64,000 nucleotides of DNA from Streptomyces spirodelae (GTDB taxonomy: Bacteria; Actinomycetota; Actinomycetes; Streptomycetales; Streptomycetaceae): NCBI RefSeq assembly GCF_017676385.1, contig NZ_JAFFZN010000033.1, positions 1-64,000 on the forward strand. Reading direction: 5' to 3'. The notes under the pieces are model-generated. The model had not been told where the DNA came from and searched no databases. It worked only from the letters and a program-made list of their open reading frames with translations. Position 1 is the first letter of the stretch; each line of letters opens with the position of its first letter. Both the position numbers and the translations under genes were made by a program. Shown here in pieces: positions 50,152 to 59,482 of this stretch.

Positions 50152-51506
50152 GTGGTCGTCTTCCCGTGCGCTCCGGCGGACTGTGCTCCGGCGGGCTGTG
50201 CTGCGGCGAACGGCAGCCGGACCGTCACCGTCGTCGGGCCGCCCGGCGGGCTGTCGAGGGCCAGCGTGCCGTCCACGGTACGCACCCGCTCCGAGAGGCC
50301 GCGCAGTCCTGACGAGCCGCCCGGTGCGGGTGGAGGAGGGGCCGCCCCGCCCCGGCCGTCGTCCTCGACGGCCAGCACCAGCACACGGTCGCGGGCTCCG
50401 CCTTCGGCGCGGGCACTGACCACGACGCGGTCGGCGTGCGCGTGCCGGGCCGCGTTGGTCAGCAGTTCGGCCGCGCAGAAGTAGGCGAGGGTCTCCACCT
50501 CCTCGGGCGGGCGCGGCCCGGACAGCAGTTCGGTGCGCAACTCCACCCGCAGCGACGGCGACTCGATGTCCGAGCGGAGGGAGGCGAGGGCGGGCACCAG
50601 CCCCTTGTCGAGGACCGGCGGGTGGATACCGCGTACGAGATCGCGCAGCTCCCCCAGTGCGGTACGGACCGTCCCCAGCGACTGCTCCACCAGTTCACGG
50701 GCCTTGGCGGCGTCGGCGGGGGACGGCTCGGGTGCCCGCAGCGCGTCCTTGGCCCTGGTCAGCGCCATGCCCAGCGCGATGAGGCGGGCCTGTGCGCCGT
50801 CGTGCAGATCGCGTTCGATACGGCGCAGGGTGGCGGCGGAGTCCCGTACGGCCAGTGCGCGGGTCTCCTCCAGGTCGTGCACGCGTTCGGCCAGCTCCTC
50901 CCGGCGTTGCGGGGTGAGGAGCGTACGGGCCAGCAGCCGGACCAGCGCGGTCAGTCGGCGCCCCGCCCAGCCCGCCGCCACCAGCAGCACCAGTCCGGCA
51001 CCGGCCACGGCCAGCGCCCGGGGCCAGGAATCCAGCGGGAACGTACCGGTGAGTTCGAGGCCGCGGTGCCCGTTCTGCCCCACGGCACGGAACCACACCG
51101 GGTACGACAGCAGCGCCAGCCCGTACAGCCGGACCGGCAGCTGAACGGCGAAGAGGAGCACCCCGAGGGGCGCGCCGACCACCACGTACGCCGCACACCG
51201 CCAAGCCACGGCGTCGTGCGCCGCGCGCAGCGGTCGCGGCCGGGGCGGCGCCGGTACGTCCTCGTCGAGCAGCCCGCGCAGCAGCACCCGGTGCACGGCC
51301 GACAGCCAGCGCACCCCCGTCAGCACGAGGGAGAGCACCGGCATCCCCACGCGGGTCACACACAGGGCCGCGCCCAGGGCGAGCAGCGCCAGCGCCGGTA
51401 CGCCGAGCAGGGCGGGGAGCACCCCCGCGAGGGCGTACGCCACCGCTCTTCGCGCCCCGCGGGTGGCGGGAACGCCGAGGCGATCGAGGGTTGCTGTCAC
51501 AGTCAC
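50148..51506 (-). CDS. NarL-type sensor histidine kinase
   Basis: This 452-residue kinase has an N-terminal membrane region of several helices (YALAGVLPALLGVPALALLA, AALCVTRVG, AYVVVGAPLGVLLFAVQLPV, VAGAGLVLLVAAGWA). The HisKA_3 box is LRRIERDLHDGAQARLIALG with the phospho-acceptor His, and the ATPase has AAELLTNAARHAHADRVVVS and EDDGRGG, GSSGLRGLSERV. Two nearby starts, GTG 51506 and GTG 51500, are equivalent. It pairs with the overlapping response regulator. Confidence 0.92.
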   Translation of the reverse strand: MTVTATLDRLGVPATRGARRAVAYALAGVLPALLGVPALALLALGAALCVTRVGMPVLSLVLTGVRWLSAVHRVLLRGLLDEDVPAPPRPRPLRAAHDAVAWRCAAYVVVGAPLGVLLFAVQLPVRLYGLALLSYPVWFRAVGQNGHRGLELTGTFPLDSWPRALAVAGAGLVLLVAAGWAGRRLTALVRLLARTLLTPQRREELAERVHDLEETRALAVRDSAATLRRIERDLHDGAQARLIALGMALTRAKDALRAPEPSPADAAKARELVEQSLGTVRTALGELRDLVRGIHPPVLDKGLVPALASLRSDIESPSLRVELRTELLSGPRPPEEVETLAYFCAAELLTNAARHAHADRVVVSARAEGGARDRVLVLAVEDDGRGGAAPPPPAPGGSSGLRGLSERVRTVDGTLALDSPPGGPTTVTVRLPFAAAQPAGAQSAGAHGKTTT

Positions 51507-51550
51507 GAGGGCGCGTCCAGTCGGAATCGCGGCGGGCAGGTCACAGGATC

Positions 51551-52867
51551 TCACCCCGGTGCCCGCCGCAGGTGGCCCGGCAGCGGGGCCAGGGTGGCGG
51601 CCAGGGCCAGGGCGAGCACTCCCGCTCCGATGCCCGCCCAGGTGGCCGACGGCAGCGCCGAGAGCGAGGCACCGGCGGCTTCGCCCAGCGGCAGCGTCAC
51701 CGCCAGGGCGACGCCCGCACCCGCGCCGAAACCCGCACAGGTGACGGTCGCGGCCTCGGCCACCAGCATCCGCAGCACCTGCCAGGACCCGGCACCGACC
51801 GCGCGCAACAGCGCGACCTCGCGGCGGCGTTCGACGCTGAGCAGCACCAGGGTGTTGGCGGCGGCGCACGCGGCGAAGGCCGCGTAGAGGACCGTCGCGA
51901 ACAGATCGACCCACGACGGTTCGGCGACCGCCTCCAGCGCGGCCAGCTTGACCAGCGTGAACGCCACCACCAGCGCGACCGGCGTGATGGCCGAGGACAG
52001 CCGCCGGGAAGCCGCGCGTGCCTGCGCGAACGCCAGCTCGGCGGCAGCGCCGCCGCCCAGCGCGCGCGGAGCCGTCAGCAGCCGTACCGGCACGGCCAGC
52101 ACCCCGGCGGCCGCCCGCGCGATCGCGGGCCCGGCGAAGCCGACCCCCACCAGATGGGCGAGCAGCACCAGCGGCAGGTGCTCCCCCACCTCCTCGCGCG
52201 GCCCAGCCGCGGTGACCGCCGTCAGTACGGCTGCGCCCACCAGTGCGAGGACGGCGCCGAGACCGCGCACCACGCCGGTGACCGTCACACCCCGCCGGGC
52301 TCCCGCCGCATCGCCGAGCGCCTCCACCGGGCGGGCCCGCGCGGCGCGGTGCGCGGCCAGCAGACCGCCGAGCTGCGAGGTCACGAACAGCACGCCGCCC
52401 GCCGCCAGCGCGGGCGGCAGCCCCACGGTGAGCGGAACGCCGGGCGGCAGCAGCCCGTGCGCGGCCATCCCGTCCCGCCATATGTGCGCCAGCAGGAAGC
52501 CGAGTGCGTACCCGACGGGCAGCGCGGGCAGCGCCGTGCACAGCGCCTCGGTGGCGACCGTGCGCCGGATCTGCCAGGGCAGCGCACCCACCGCGCGCAG
52601 CACCGCGTTCTCCCGCGCCCGCGCGGCCACGGTCAGCGCCATGACCTGCGCGATGACGAAGACCGACAGATAGACGGTCACCACGGTGAACCCGGCGCCC
52701 ATCGCGCCGACCGCCTCCCGCGCCTGGCCGGGCGGGATTCCGGAGGCCGTCCGCAGCATGGCGACCGAGGCGGTGACGACGGTCGCGGACAGTACGAGCA
52801 CGGAGAACACCCCGGCGAAGGCGCTGGGCCTTGCCCGCACGGAGGCGCGGGCGAGTCCGGTGGTCAT
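51551..52867 (-). CDS. FtsX-like ABC transporter permease
   Basis: This 438-residue permease has two FtsX-type halves. Segments such as LTVAARARENAVLRAVGALP and LLSVERRREVALLRAVGAGS precede helices, as in MacB/LolC-type permeases. Its start overlaps the ATPase stop (ATGA). The adjacent two-component genes suggest control by, or supply of a signal to, the kinase. The substrate (lipid or peptide) is unknown. Confidence 0.92.
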   Translation of the reverse strand: MTTGLARASVRARPSAFAGVFSVLVLSATVVTASVAMLRTASGIPPGQAREAVGAMGAGFTVVTVYLSVFVIAQVMALTVAARARENAVLRAVGALPWQIRRTVATEALCTALPALPVGYALGFLLAHIWRDGMAAHGLLPPGVPLTVGLPPALAAGGVLFVTSQLGGLLAAHRAARARPVEALGDAAGARRGVTVTGVVRGLGAVLALVGAAVLTAVTAAGPREEVGEHLPLVLLAHLVGVGFAGPAIARAAAGVLAVPVRLLTAPRALGGGAAAELAFAQARAASRRLSSAITPVALVVAFTLVKLAALEAVAEPSWVDLFATVLYAAFAACAAANTLVLLSVERRREVALLRAVGAGSWQVLRMLVAEAATVTCAGFGAGAGVALAVTLPLGEAAGASLSALPSATWAGIGAGVLALALAATLAPLPGHLRRAPG

Positions 52868-53655
52868 ACGACCACCCCGGTTCCCGGACGGGTCAGCGTC
52901 CGCATCCGGCCCGCGATGTGCGCGGCGGCCGTTCCCCGTACGTGACCGGCGGGGAACTCGTCCACCAGCAGACCGTCCGCCAGGAACAGCACCCGGTCCG
53001 CGTGCGCGGCCGCCGCCGGGTCGTGGGTGACCATCAGCACCGTGGCACCCAACTCGTCCACCGACTGCCGCAGCAGCGCCAGGACTTCCTCGGCCGTCGT
53101 CGGGTCGAGCGCCCCGGTGGGCTCGTCGGCGCAGATCACCTCCGGCTCGGTGACCAGCGCCCGCGCGAGGGCGACGCGCTGCTGCTGGCCGCCGGAGAGC
53201 TCGGCGGGCCGCCGGTGGGCGCGGTCGGCGAGGCCGACGCGGGCCAGCGCGGCGCCGGCCGCGTCGCGGGACCCGCGGGCTGCGCCGCCCGCGAGGCGCA
53301 GTGGCAGCGCCACGTTCTGCTGCGCGGTCAGCGCGGGGAGGAGGTTGAAGGACTGGAAGACGAAGCCGATCCGCTCCCGGCGCAGCCGCGTCAGGGCGCG
53401 GCGGCCCATCCGGGTCAGCTCCGTTCCGGCGATCCGTACGCTGCCCGCCGTCGGCCGGTCGAGGCCGACGGCGCACTGGAGCAGTGTGCTCTTGCCGGAG
53501 CCCGAGGGGCCCATCACCGCTGTGAAGCTGCCCCTGGGGAGCTCCGCGTCGACGCCGCGCAGGGCGTGGACGGTGCCCTGGCGTCGCCCGTAACGCCGGG
53601 TGACCCCTCTTAGAGCCAGGGCGGCCCCATGCTGTTCGCTCGCCATGTTCACCAT
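52864..53655 (-). CDS. ABC transporter ATPase (MacB/LolD type)
   Basis: This 263-residue ATPase has Walker A VMGPSGSGKSTLLQ, the signature AELSGGQQQRVALARALVTE, Walker B EVICADEPTGALD and the H-loop VTHDPAAAAHAD. ATG 53655 or ATG 53646 may start it; neither has a strong ribosome site. It drives the FtsX-like permease encoded next. Confidence 0.95.
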   Translation of the reverse strand: MVNMASEQHGAALALRGVTRRYGRRQGTVHALRGVDAELPRGSFTAVMGPSGSGKSTLLQCAVGLDRPTAGSVRIAGTELTRMGRRALTRLRRERIGFVFQSFNLLPALTAQQNVALPLRLAGGAARGSRDAAGAALARVGLADRAHRRPAELSGGQQQRVALARALVTEPEVICADEPTGALDPTTAEEVLALLRQSVDELGATVLMVTHDPAAAAHADRVLFLADGLLVDEFPAGHVRGTAAAHIAGRMRTLTRPGTGVVV

Positions 53656-53732
53656 GCTGGTGACGCTACGAATCGCGGGCCGCCGCAACGAGGGAGCTCG
53701 CACCCCGGGTGACGGTACGGAATTACCGAACC

Positions 53733-53890
53733 CCGCATGGGGGGCTGCGCTTGCCAGCCCTGCTCCCCCAGACTCCGTCCGGGAGGTACCCCCAAGGCGC
53801 AGACTGCCCAAGCACAGCAGGGGGTGCCCCTTCAGGGGCGCGGGGAACTGCGCGACAAGCCACAAACAACCCGCAGACTGCAGCGGCGAG
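53733..53890. repeat. Dispersed streptomycete intergenic repeat
   Basis: The stretch contains CTCCGTCCGGGAGGTACCCC, then GGTGCCCCTTCAGGGGCGCG and GGGGAACTGCGCGACAAGCC. The last element is widespread between streptomycete genes and has a CCCCTTCAGGGG hairpin core. A relative is present at 27450-27540. Confidence 0.6.
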
Positions 53891-53914
53891 CAAGGGGCAG
53901 CCCCTCGCCAGCCC

Positions 53915-55060
53915 TCACAGCCAACCGTTCCGGCGGAAAGCGCGGTACATGCCTACACAAATGACAGCGATCAAGACCAGCGTCAGCGGATACCCGAACC
54001 GCCAGTGGAGCTCCGGCATGTGGTCGAAGTTCATGCCGTAGATGCCGCACACCATCGTCGGGACGGCGACAATGGCCACCCACGCACTGATCTTCCGCAT
54101 GCCCTCGTTCTGCGCTGTGGAGACCTGCGCCAGATGGGCCTGGAGTATGGAGTCCAGCAGCGCGTCGAAGGAGGCGAGCTGCTCGGTGACGCGGGCCAGG
54201 TGGTCGGCCACATCCCGGAAGTACTTGCGTATCTCGGGATCGATGAGGCGGTTCGGGCGGTCGGACAGCAACTCCAGCGGCCGGGCCAACGGCAGGGTCG
54301 CCCGCTTGAGGCCGAGCAGTTCGCGCTTGAGCTGGTAGACCCGCGCGGTGCCGGAGCCGCCGCCGCTGCCGCTGCCTCCGAACGGGGCCTCGGAGGCGAA
54401 CACATCGCTCTCCAGGTCGTCGATGTCGGTCTGCAGCTCGTCCGCGACCAGCAGATAGTCGTCCACGACGCGGTCGGCGATCGCGTGCAGCACCGCCGCG
54501 GGGCCCTGTGCCAGCCGCTCAGGGTCGGCCTCCAGCTCCTCGCGCAGCGGGCCGAGGGAACCGTGCCTGCCGTGCCGTACGGTGATCACGAAGTCGGCGC
54601 CGGTGAAGACGACGATCTCGCCGGTGTCCACCACCTCGCTGGCGGTGGACACTTTCTCGCGCTCCACATAGCTGACCGTCTTGAAGACGGCGAACATCAT
54701 CGCGCCGCTGAACCACTCGGCCTTCGGCCGCTGGTGCGGCTCCAGGGCGTTCTCCACGGCGAGCGGATGCAGCCCGAACAGCTCCGTGATGCCCTCGAAC
54801 TCGGCCTCCGTCGGCTCGTGCAGCCCGATCCAGACGAAGCCGCCCCGGTCGTCCTCGCTGCCGTGCCCCCGGACGCAGGCCAGCGCCTCCTCGATGCCGC
54901 ACTCCGCCATCAGCCGGGTGCCCTCGCGGTCGTAGGCCGCGCAGCTCACCACGGAGGTGCCCAGCGGCGAGCGCGCCGGATGCGACAGATCCACCACGGG
55001 GCGCGGCACACGTGGCCGCACCACCCTGCGCAGGCTGCGCACCACCGGCACCGCGGGCAT
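53915..55060 (-). CDS. corA: CorA-family divalent cation transporter
   Basis: This 381-residue protein has a long cytoplasmic domain (GGFVWIGLHEPTEAEFEGIT, HPLAVENALEPHQRPKAEWF), a Gly/Ser linker (FGGSGSGGGSG) and two C-terminal membrane helices. The first helix ends with the pore signature YGMNFDHMPE. This is the pentameric Mg2+/Co2+ channel. The sequence ends in a basic tail (RAFRRNGWL). It is separate from the ABC operon by 259 bp. Confidence 0.95.
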   Translation of the reverse strand: MPAVPVVRSLRRVVRPRVPRPVVDLSHPARSPLGTSVVSCAAYDREGTRLMAECGIEEALACVRGHGSEDDRGGFVWIGLHEPTEAEFEGITELFGLHPLAVENALEPHQRPKAEWFSGAMMFAVFKTVSYVEREKVSTASEVVDTGEIVVFTGADFVITVRHGRHGSLGPLREELEADPERLAQGPAAVLHAIADRVVDDYLLVADELQTDIDDLESDVFASEAPFGGSGSGGGSGTARVYQLKRELLGLKRATLPLARPLELLSDRPNRLIDPEIRKYFRDVADHLARVTEQLASFDALLDSILQAHLAQVSTAQNEGMRKISAWVAIVAVPTMVCGIYGMNFDHMPELHWRFGYPLTLVLIAVICVGMYRAFRRNGWL

Positions 55061-55158
55061 GGGGGCTCCTCAGGCTCCTGATCGTTTCCCGGTCATCCCC
55101 AACTGTGCCCGCAAATCGCGTCCGGATGCGCATCCCACACCCGGCCGCCGCGAGGTTC

Positions 55159-56499
55159 TCACGGCGTCAGCTCGCGTGCGCGCTCCTGGGTGAGGTAGGC
55201 GTCCGTGGCCTCCATGTCCTGGAGGGTGGCGGGGCGGCGGGAGAGGAAGCCGGTGCGCAGGAAGTCGTCGCCGGTCAGCGCGTTGAGGTTCCAGTTCGCC
55301 ACCGTGCGGGCCTTGGCGGTGAACGTGGGCAGGGCCATCAGGTGGTAGCCGCGCGCGATGACCTGCGCGGGGAACCCGGAGAACTCGTACCCCAGCGGGC
55401 GGGCCACCGCGTCCATGCCGCCGAGGTCCACGACCAGGCCGAGGTCCTTGTGCCGGTAGGGCGACATGGGTTCGCCGCGCAGCGCGGCGACCAGGTTGCG
55501 TGCCATGTGCTTGCCCTGCCGGCTGGCGTGCTGCGCGGTGGGCGGACACACCGCGCCGCCGACCTTCGTCAGGTCGGGCACGGCCGCCGCGTCACCCAGC
55601 GCGTAGACGCCCGGGTGGCCCGGCACCGTGAAGTCGGCGTTGACGACCAGCCGCCCCTTGATCGTCTCCGCGTCCAGGGTGCCGATCAGCGGGCTGGCGG
55701 CGACGCCCGCCGTCCAGATCAGGGTGCGGGAGGGCAGCACCCGGTTGTCGGTGAGGGTGATCCGGCGCTCCTCCGCCTTGGCGACGGAGACCCCCAGGGA
55801 GACGTCGGTGCCGCGCTCGCGCAGGATCTGCTGGGCGCGCCGCCCGAGCTTGGTGCCGAGCTCGGGCATCAGCTTGGGTGCGATGTCCAGCAGATGCCAT
55901 CTGATCAGGTCGGGGTCGAGCCGCGGATAGCGCTTGGCGGCGGAGTTGGTGAGCCGCTGGAGGCAGGCGACCGTCTCGGTGCCCGCGTAGCCGCCGCCGA
56001 CCACGACGAACTGCAGCCGTTCCTTGCGCTCCTGCTCGTTGCTGCTGGCCGCCGCCAGGTCGAGCTGGGCGATCACATGGTCGCGTACGTACGCCGCCTC
56101 GGCCAGGGTCTTCATACCGCGCGCCTGCTCGTTCAGGCCGGGGATGTCGAGGCTGCGGGTGACGCTGCCGGGGGTGAGGACCAGCCGGTCGTAGCGCTGG
56201 TTGACGGTCTCGCCGCTGATCAGCCGGATCACACACATCCGGTTGTGCGGGTCGATGCCGATGACCATGCCCGGGATGATGGAGGTCCGGTGCACCAGCC
56301 GGCGCAGCGGTGGCGCGACCGACTGGGGGGTGAGCACTCCGGCCGCGACCTGGGGCAGCAGGGGGAGGTAGAGCTCGTAGCTGGCGGGGGTGACGAGGCT
56401 GATCTCGGCCTCTTCGGGCCGCAGACCACGCTCCAGTCCGCGTGCGCACTCGACTCCGGCGAAGCCGCCGCCGACGATCAGAATCCTGGTTCGCTCCAT
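55159..56499 (-). CDS. ndh: Type II NADH dehydrogenase
   Basis: This 446-residue flavoprotein transfers electrons from NADH to quinone without pumping. FAD motif: RILIVGGGFAGVECARGLER. NADH motif: QFVVVGGGYAGTETVACLQR. FAD contact: GVYALGDAAAVPDL. It is a peripheral membrane enzyme of the NDH-2 family. ATG 56499 is proposed. No close operon partner is visible; the neighbours are corA and phoX on the same strand with gaps of 98 and 136 bp. Confidence 0.93.
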   Translation of the reverse strand: MERTRILIVGGGFAGVECARGLERGLRPEEAEISLVTPASYELYLPLLPQVAAGVLTPQSVAPPLRRLVHRTSIIPGMVIGIDPHNRMCVIRLISGETVNQRYDRLVLTPGSVTRSLDIPGLNEQARGMKTLAEAAYVRDHVIAQLDLAAASSNEQERKERLQFVVVGGGYAGTETVACLQRLTNSAAKRYPRLDPDLIRWHLLDIAPKLMPELGTKLGRRAQQILRERGTDVSLGVSVAKAEERRITLTDNRVLPSRTLIWTAGVAASPLIGTLDAETIKGRLVVNADFTVPGHPGVYALGDAAAVPDLTKVGGAVCPPTAQHASRQGKHMARNLVAALRGEPMSPYRHKDLGLVVDLGGMDAVARPLGYEFSGFPAQVIARGYHLMALPTFTAKARTVANWNLNALTGDDFLRTGFLSRRPATLQDMEATDAYLTQERARELTP

Positions 56500-56635
56500 G
56501 GCTGCACCCGCAACGGTTCGAGTCTTCTGTCCCCTTTGCACTCCTTGCCGTCTTTAACCCTGGCATGCGGGTGCGGACGCCGCCACCGCGCGTGGTGCGG
56601 CGCCCGCACATGCCCCGGTGCTCCCGGAGCGGCCC

Positions 56636-58720
56636 TTACCGCCCCACCCGGGACCCGTCCTCCGGCCACACAGCCACCACCGCCGGACGGACATACGTAC
56701 CCGGCCCATCCGGCCAGGTGGACGCGGGCTTCTCCACCGAAGCCCCGTCCACCTCCCCGGGGTGCTGCACCGCAACCAGCACCCGACGGTCCTGCACCAG
56801 CGGACCGCAGGTCTCAGCACCCGTCGGCACGGTCAGGAATTGCCGCACCTCACCCTGCCGCGCCCCCGCCGTGGCGACGCCGAACAGCCCGTCGTGGGAG
56901 CCGAGCTTGTTGCCGTCCGTGGAGATCCACAGGTTGCCGAAGTCGTCGAAGGTGACATTGTCCGGGCAGGAGATCGGGCTGACCTGGTCCTTGGGGAACC
57001 CGCCGAAGTAGGTGCCCGGGTCCTCGGGGTCGCCGCAGACCAGGAAGAGCCGCCAGGAGAAGGCCCGCGAGGTGGGATCGTTGTGCCGCTCGGTGAGCTC
57101 CAGTACCTGACCGTGCTTGTTGGCGTTGCGCGGGTTGGCCTCGTCAGGGCCCGGCTTGCCGTCCTTGCCGCGGTCGGTGTTGTTGGTCAGCGCCACATAC
57201 ACCCGGCCGGTGCGCGGGCTGGGCTCGATGTCCTCGGGGCGGTCCATCTTGGTGGCGCCGGCCTTGTCGGCGGCCAGCCGGGTGAAGACGTACACCTCCT
57301 CGGCCGTCATGCCCTCGACGAAGGAGCGGTCGCCGCTGGCCAGCGGAATCCATGTGCCCGCGCCGTCGAACTCGCCGTCCTCGGGCAGCGTGCCCTTGCC
57401 GTCGATCTCGTCGGCCGGGCTGTCGCCGGTCAGCTTGGCGACATACAGGGTGCCCTCGTCCAGCAGCGACATGTTGTGGCGGCGGTCCTCGGCACTCCTC
57501 CCACGGCGCATCGTCTTCTTGGAGACGAACTTGTAGAAGTAGTCGAAGCGCTCGTCGTCGCCCATGTAGACGACCGCGTGCCCGTCCCGGGACAGCCGCG
57601 GCTGGGCCGCCTCGTGCTTGAAGCGGCCGAGCGAGGTGTGCTTGCGCGGCGTGGAGTCGGGGTCGTACGGGTCCAGCTCGACCACCCAGCCGAAGCGGTG
57701 CACCTCGTTGGGCTCCTTGGTCAGGTCGAAGCGCTCGTCGAACTGTTCCCAGCGCCGCTCACTGGCCCCGCCCGTGACGCCGTAGCGCTTGAGGGTGGCG
57801 GCCCGCTCGGGGTCGGTCACCTTCTCGGCGTTGGCGAAGTACTGGTTGAAGTTCTCCTCGCCGGAGAGCACCGTGCCCCAGGGGGTGGTGCCGCCCGAGC
57901 AGTTGTTGAGCGTGCCCAGCACCCGGCGCCCGCGCGGGTCGGCCTCGGTGCGCAGCAGCTCGCCGCCGGCCGCCGGGCCGGTCAGCTCGAACGGCGTGGT
58001 GGCGGTGATCCGGCGGTTGAGCGGGTGGCGCGGTACGGCACGCAGCGCGCCGGTACGCCGCTCGCCTGCGACGGCGACCACGGACAGTCCGTGCGCGGCC
58101 CAGGCGATCTCCACCTGCTCGCGGGTGGGCTTCTCCGGGTCGTACCCGGAGAACATCAGCTCCTCGTCGGTGTACTCGTGGTTTGCCACCAGGAGCTGGT
58201 CGGCGCCATGGCCACGGTGCCGGGATCCCAGCGGCAGCAGCGTGAGGAAGTCGTTGTTGTAGCCGAACTGCCCGGCCTGCGCCTTGGCGCTCTGCCGCTC
58301 CGGGTCGAAGTCCGGCGCCCCGCGCAGGATCGGCTCACCCCACCGGATGACGATGTTCTGCCCGTACCCCTCGGGGACGGTGACCTTGTCGGCGGTGTTC
58401 GGCGCGACCGGCTCGAACCGCAGGCCCTTCGCCGCCCTTCCCGTCCTGCCGTGCTTGTGGCCCTTGCCTGCCGGTACGGCGGCCGCGGCCGACTCGGCAC
58501 CGGGACCGGTCAGCCCGGTGCCCACAGCGGCGGCGCCGACGACGGCACCGGCACGCAGCACCGACCGGCGCGAGAGGGCACGAGCGATGACGTCGCCCAC
58601 GTACTCGTTCGAGCTGGTGTTGGGCACCTCGTGGAAGCAGGCGTCGCCGCAGCGGTAGCGGCAGGTCATCGCTGATCTTCCCGTGGGGTGGGAGGTGAGC
58701 AGCGGCAGCGGCTTTCGCAT
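56636..58720 (-). CDS. phoX: PhoX-family alkaline phosphatase, Tat-exported
   Basis: This 694-residue protein belongs to the DUF839/PhoX family, calcium-dependent phosphatases. Its N-terminal region carries a twin-arginine motif (ARALSRRSVLRAGAVVGAAA). Family segments are ANHEYTDEELMFSGY, NCSGGTTPWGTVLSGEENFN, MGDDERFDYFYKFVSKKT and CPDNVTFDDFGNLWISTDGN. ATG 58720 is used. A PHO box (58794-58815) lies upstream, so phosphate starvation should induce it through PhoP. Confidence 0.93.
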   Translation of the reverse strand: MRKPLPLLTSHPTGRSAMTCRYRCGDACFHEVPNTSSNEYVGDVIARALSRRSVLRAGAVVGAAAVGTGLTGPGAESAAAAVPAGKGHKHGRTGRAAKGLRFEPVAPNTADKVTVPEGYGQNIVIRWGEPILRGAPDFDPERQSAKAQAGQFGYNNDFLTLLPLGSRHRGHGADQLLVANHEYTDEELMFSGYDPEKPTREQVEIAWAAHGLSVVAVAGERRTGALRAVPRHPLNRRITATTPFELTGPAAGGELLRTEADPRGRRVLGTLNNCSGGTTPWGTVLSGEENFNQYFANAEKVTDPERAATLKRYGVTGGASERRWEQFDERFDLTKEPNEVHRFGWVVELDPYDPDSTPRKHTSLGRFKHEAAQPRLSRDGHAVVYMGDDERFDYFYKFVSKKTMRRGRSAEDRRHNMSLLDEGTLYVAKLTGDSPADEIDGKGTLPEDGEFDGAGTWIPLASGDRSFVEGMTAEEVYVFTRLAADKAGATKMDRPEDIEPSPRTGRVYVALTNNTDRGKDGKPGPDEANPRNANKHGQVLELTERHNDPTSRAFSWRLFLVCGDPEDPGTYFGGFPKDQVSPISCPDNVTFDDFGNLWISTDGNKLGSHDGLFGVATAGARQGEVRQFLTVPTGAETCGPLVQDRRVLVAVQHPGEVDGASVEKPASTWPDGPGTYVRPAVVAVWPEDGSRVGR

Positions 58721-58793
58721 CGTCGTTCCTCCGGTCTTGTACGCCGTACGCCGCCGTGACGCTATGGGCACGGGTACGCGCAGGGGCGACCTC

Positions 58794-58815
58794 GGAGTGA
58801 ACCGCGGGTGAATAC
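58794..58815 (-). promoter_or_regulatory. PHO box (PhoP-binding direct repeat)
   Basis: On the minus strand the sequence reads GTATTCACCCG-CGGTTCACTCC, two 11-bp direct repeats each with TTCAC at positions 4-8. This matches the streptomycete PhoP consensus (two units GTTCACC). It ends about 74 bp upstream of the phoX start. Confidence 0.75.
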
Positions 58816-58919
58816 GTTGCCCCTGCGGGCTTGCCGCGCCGGGGAGGGGGGCCGCTGTCCCGCCGTTGCGGGCTGCGGGTTTCTTTCTGATTGTGGGGGC
58901 ACGACCGCTCGGGGCGCGG

Positions 58920-59141
58920 CTACTCGTCGAACGCGAGCCGCATGGCCTCCGCGTGCGCGATGGTCTCACCGATCCACTCCGGGGCGAGCGAGGTCTTCGC
59001 ATAGTCGCGGGCACAGGGCAGACACGCGTACGCGCTGCCGCCGGGCCCGGAGCCCGTCTCGATGATCGCGATCAGGGCCCGGTGCCGCACCGGCAGATCG
59101 CAGCGGCAACACGTGCCCGGGTTGGGCCCCTCGGAGTGCAC
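58920..59141 (-). CDS. Small Cys-rich protein (73 aa)
   Basis: GTG 59141 is the proposed start because AAGGAGGT stands seven bases before it; an upstream ATG at 59186 has no such site. The product contains PGTCCRCDLPVRHRALIAII and SAYACLPCARDYAKTSLAPE, giving Cys pairs CCxC and CxxC, probably a zinc ribbon. Similar short streptomycete proteins exist; the protein at 45548 has a comparable motif order. Function unknown. Confidence 0.78.
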   Translation of the reverse strand: MHSEGPNPGTCCRCDLPVRHRALIAIIETGSGPGGSAYACLPCARDYAKTSLAPEWIGETIAHAEAMRLAFDE

Positions 59142-59482
59142 GCTGCCACCTCCTTCGCCGTCACTGTCGTCGCTGGACCGCCACATTGCACATGACGCGC
59201 CGAGCTCATCACCGTGCGTCGCCCCCTCGGCGGAGCGGCCCGTGCCGCGGTCAGCGTCCCCGTCAAGGGGCCAACGCTCAGCCCACGCCGTATCGTGCCC
59301 GTCTCACGCGCGGTATTGAGCGTTCGTCGCCGTCTTCGTGCACGCATGTAGCCGTTCGATGACTGTTGTTCTTCTCCTGCGACCGCCACCCACCAGGGGT
59401 GATCCACCACTCGCCGCCTTGACGCCGCGTGGCCGGAAACGGCGCGGGGAAAGGGGTGGCACGCGGCCGATAGGATTCGGGT
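59142..59482. other. Divergent promoter region before metG
   Basis: No gene is present. A -10-like TAGGAT (59471-59476) lies seven bases before the metG ATG, and no ribosome site is visible in front of that ATG. Confidence 0.45.
59471..59476 (+). promoter_or_regulatory. Probable -10 element of a leaderless metG transcript
   Basis: TAGGAT matches the streptomycete -10 consensus. Transcription would then begin close to A of the ATG at 59483. No typical -35 stands at the expected distance. Confidence 0.45.
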
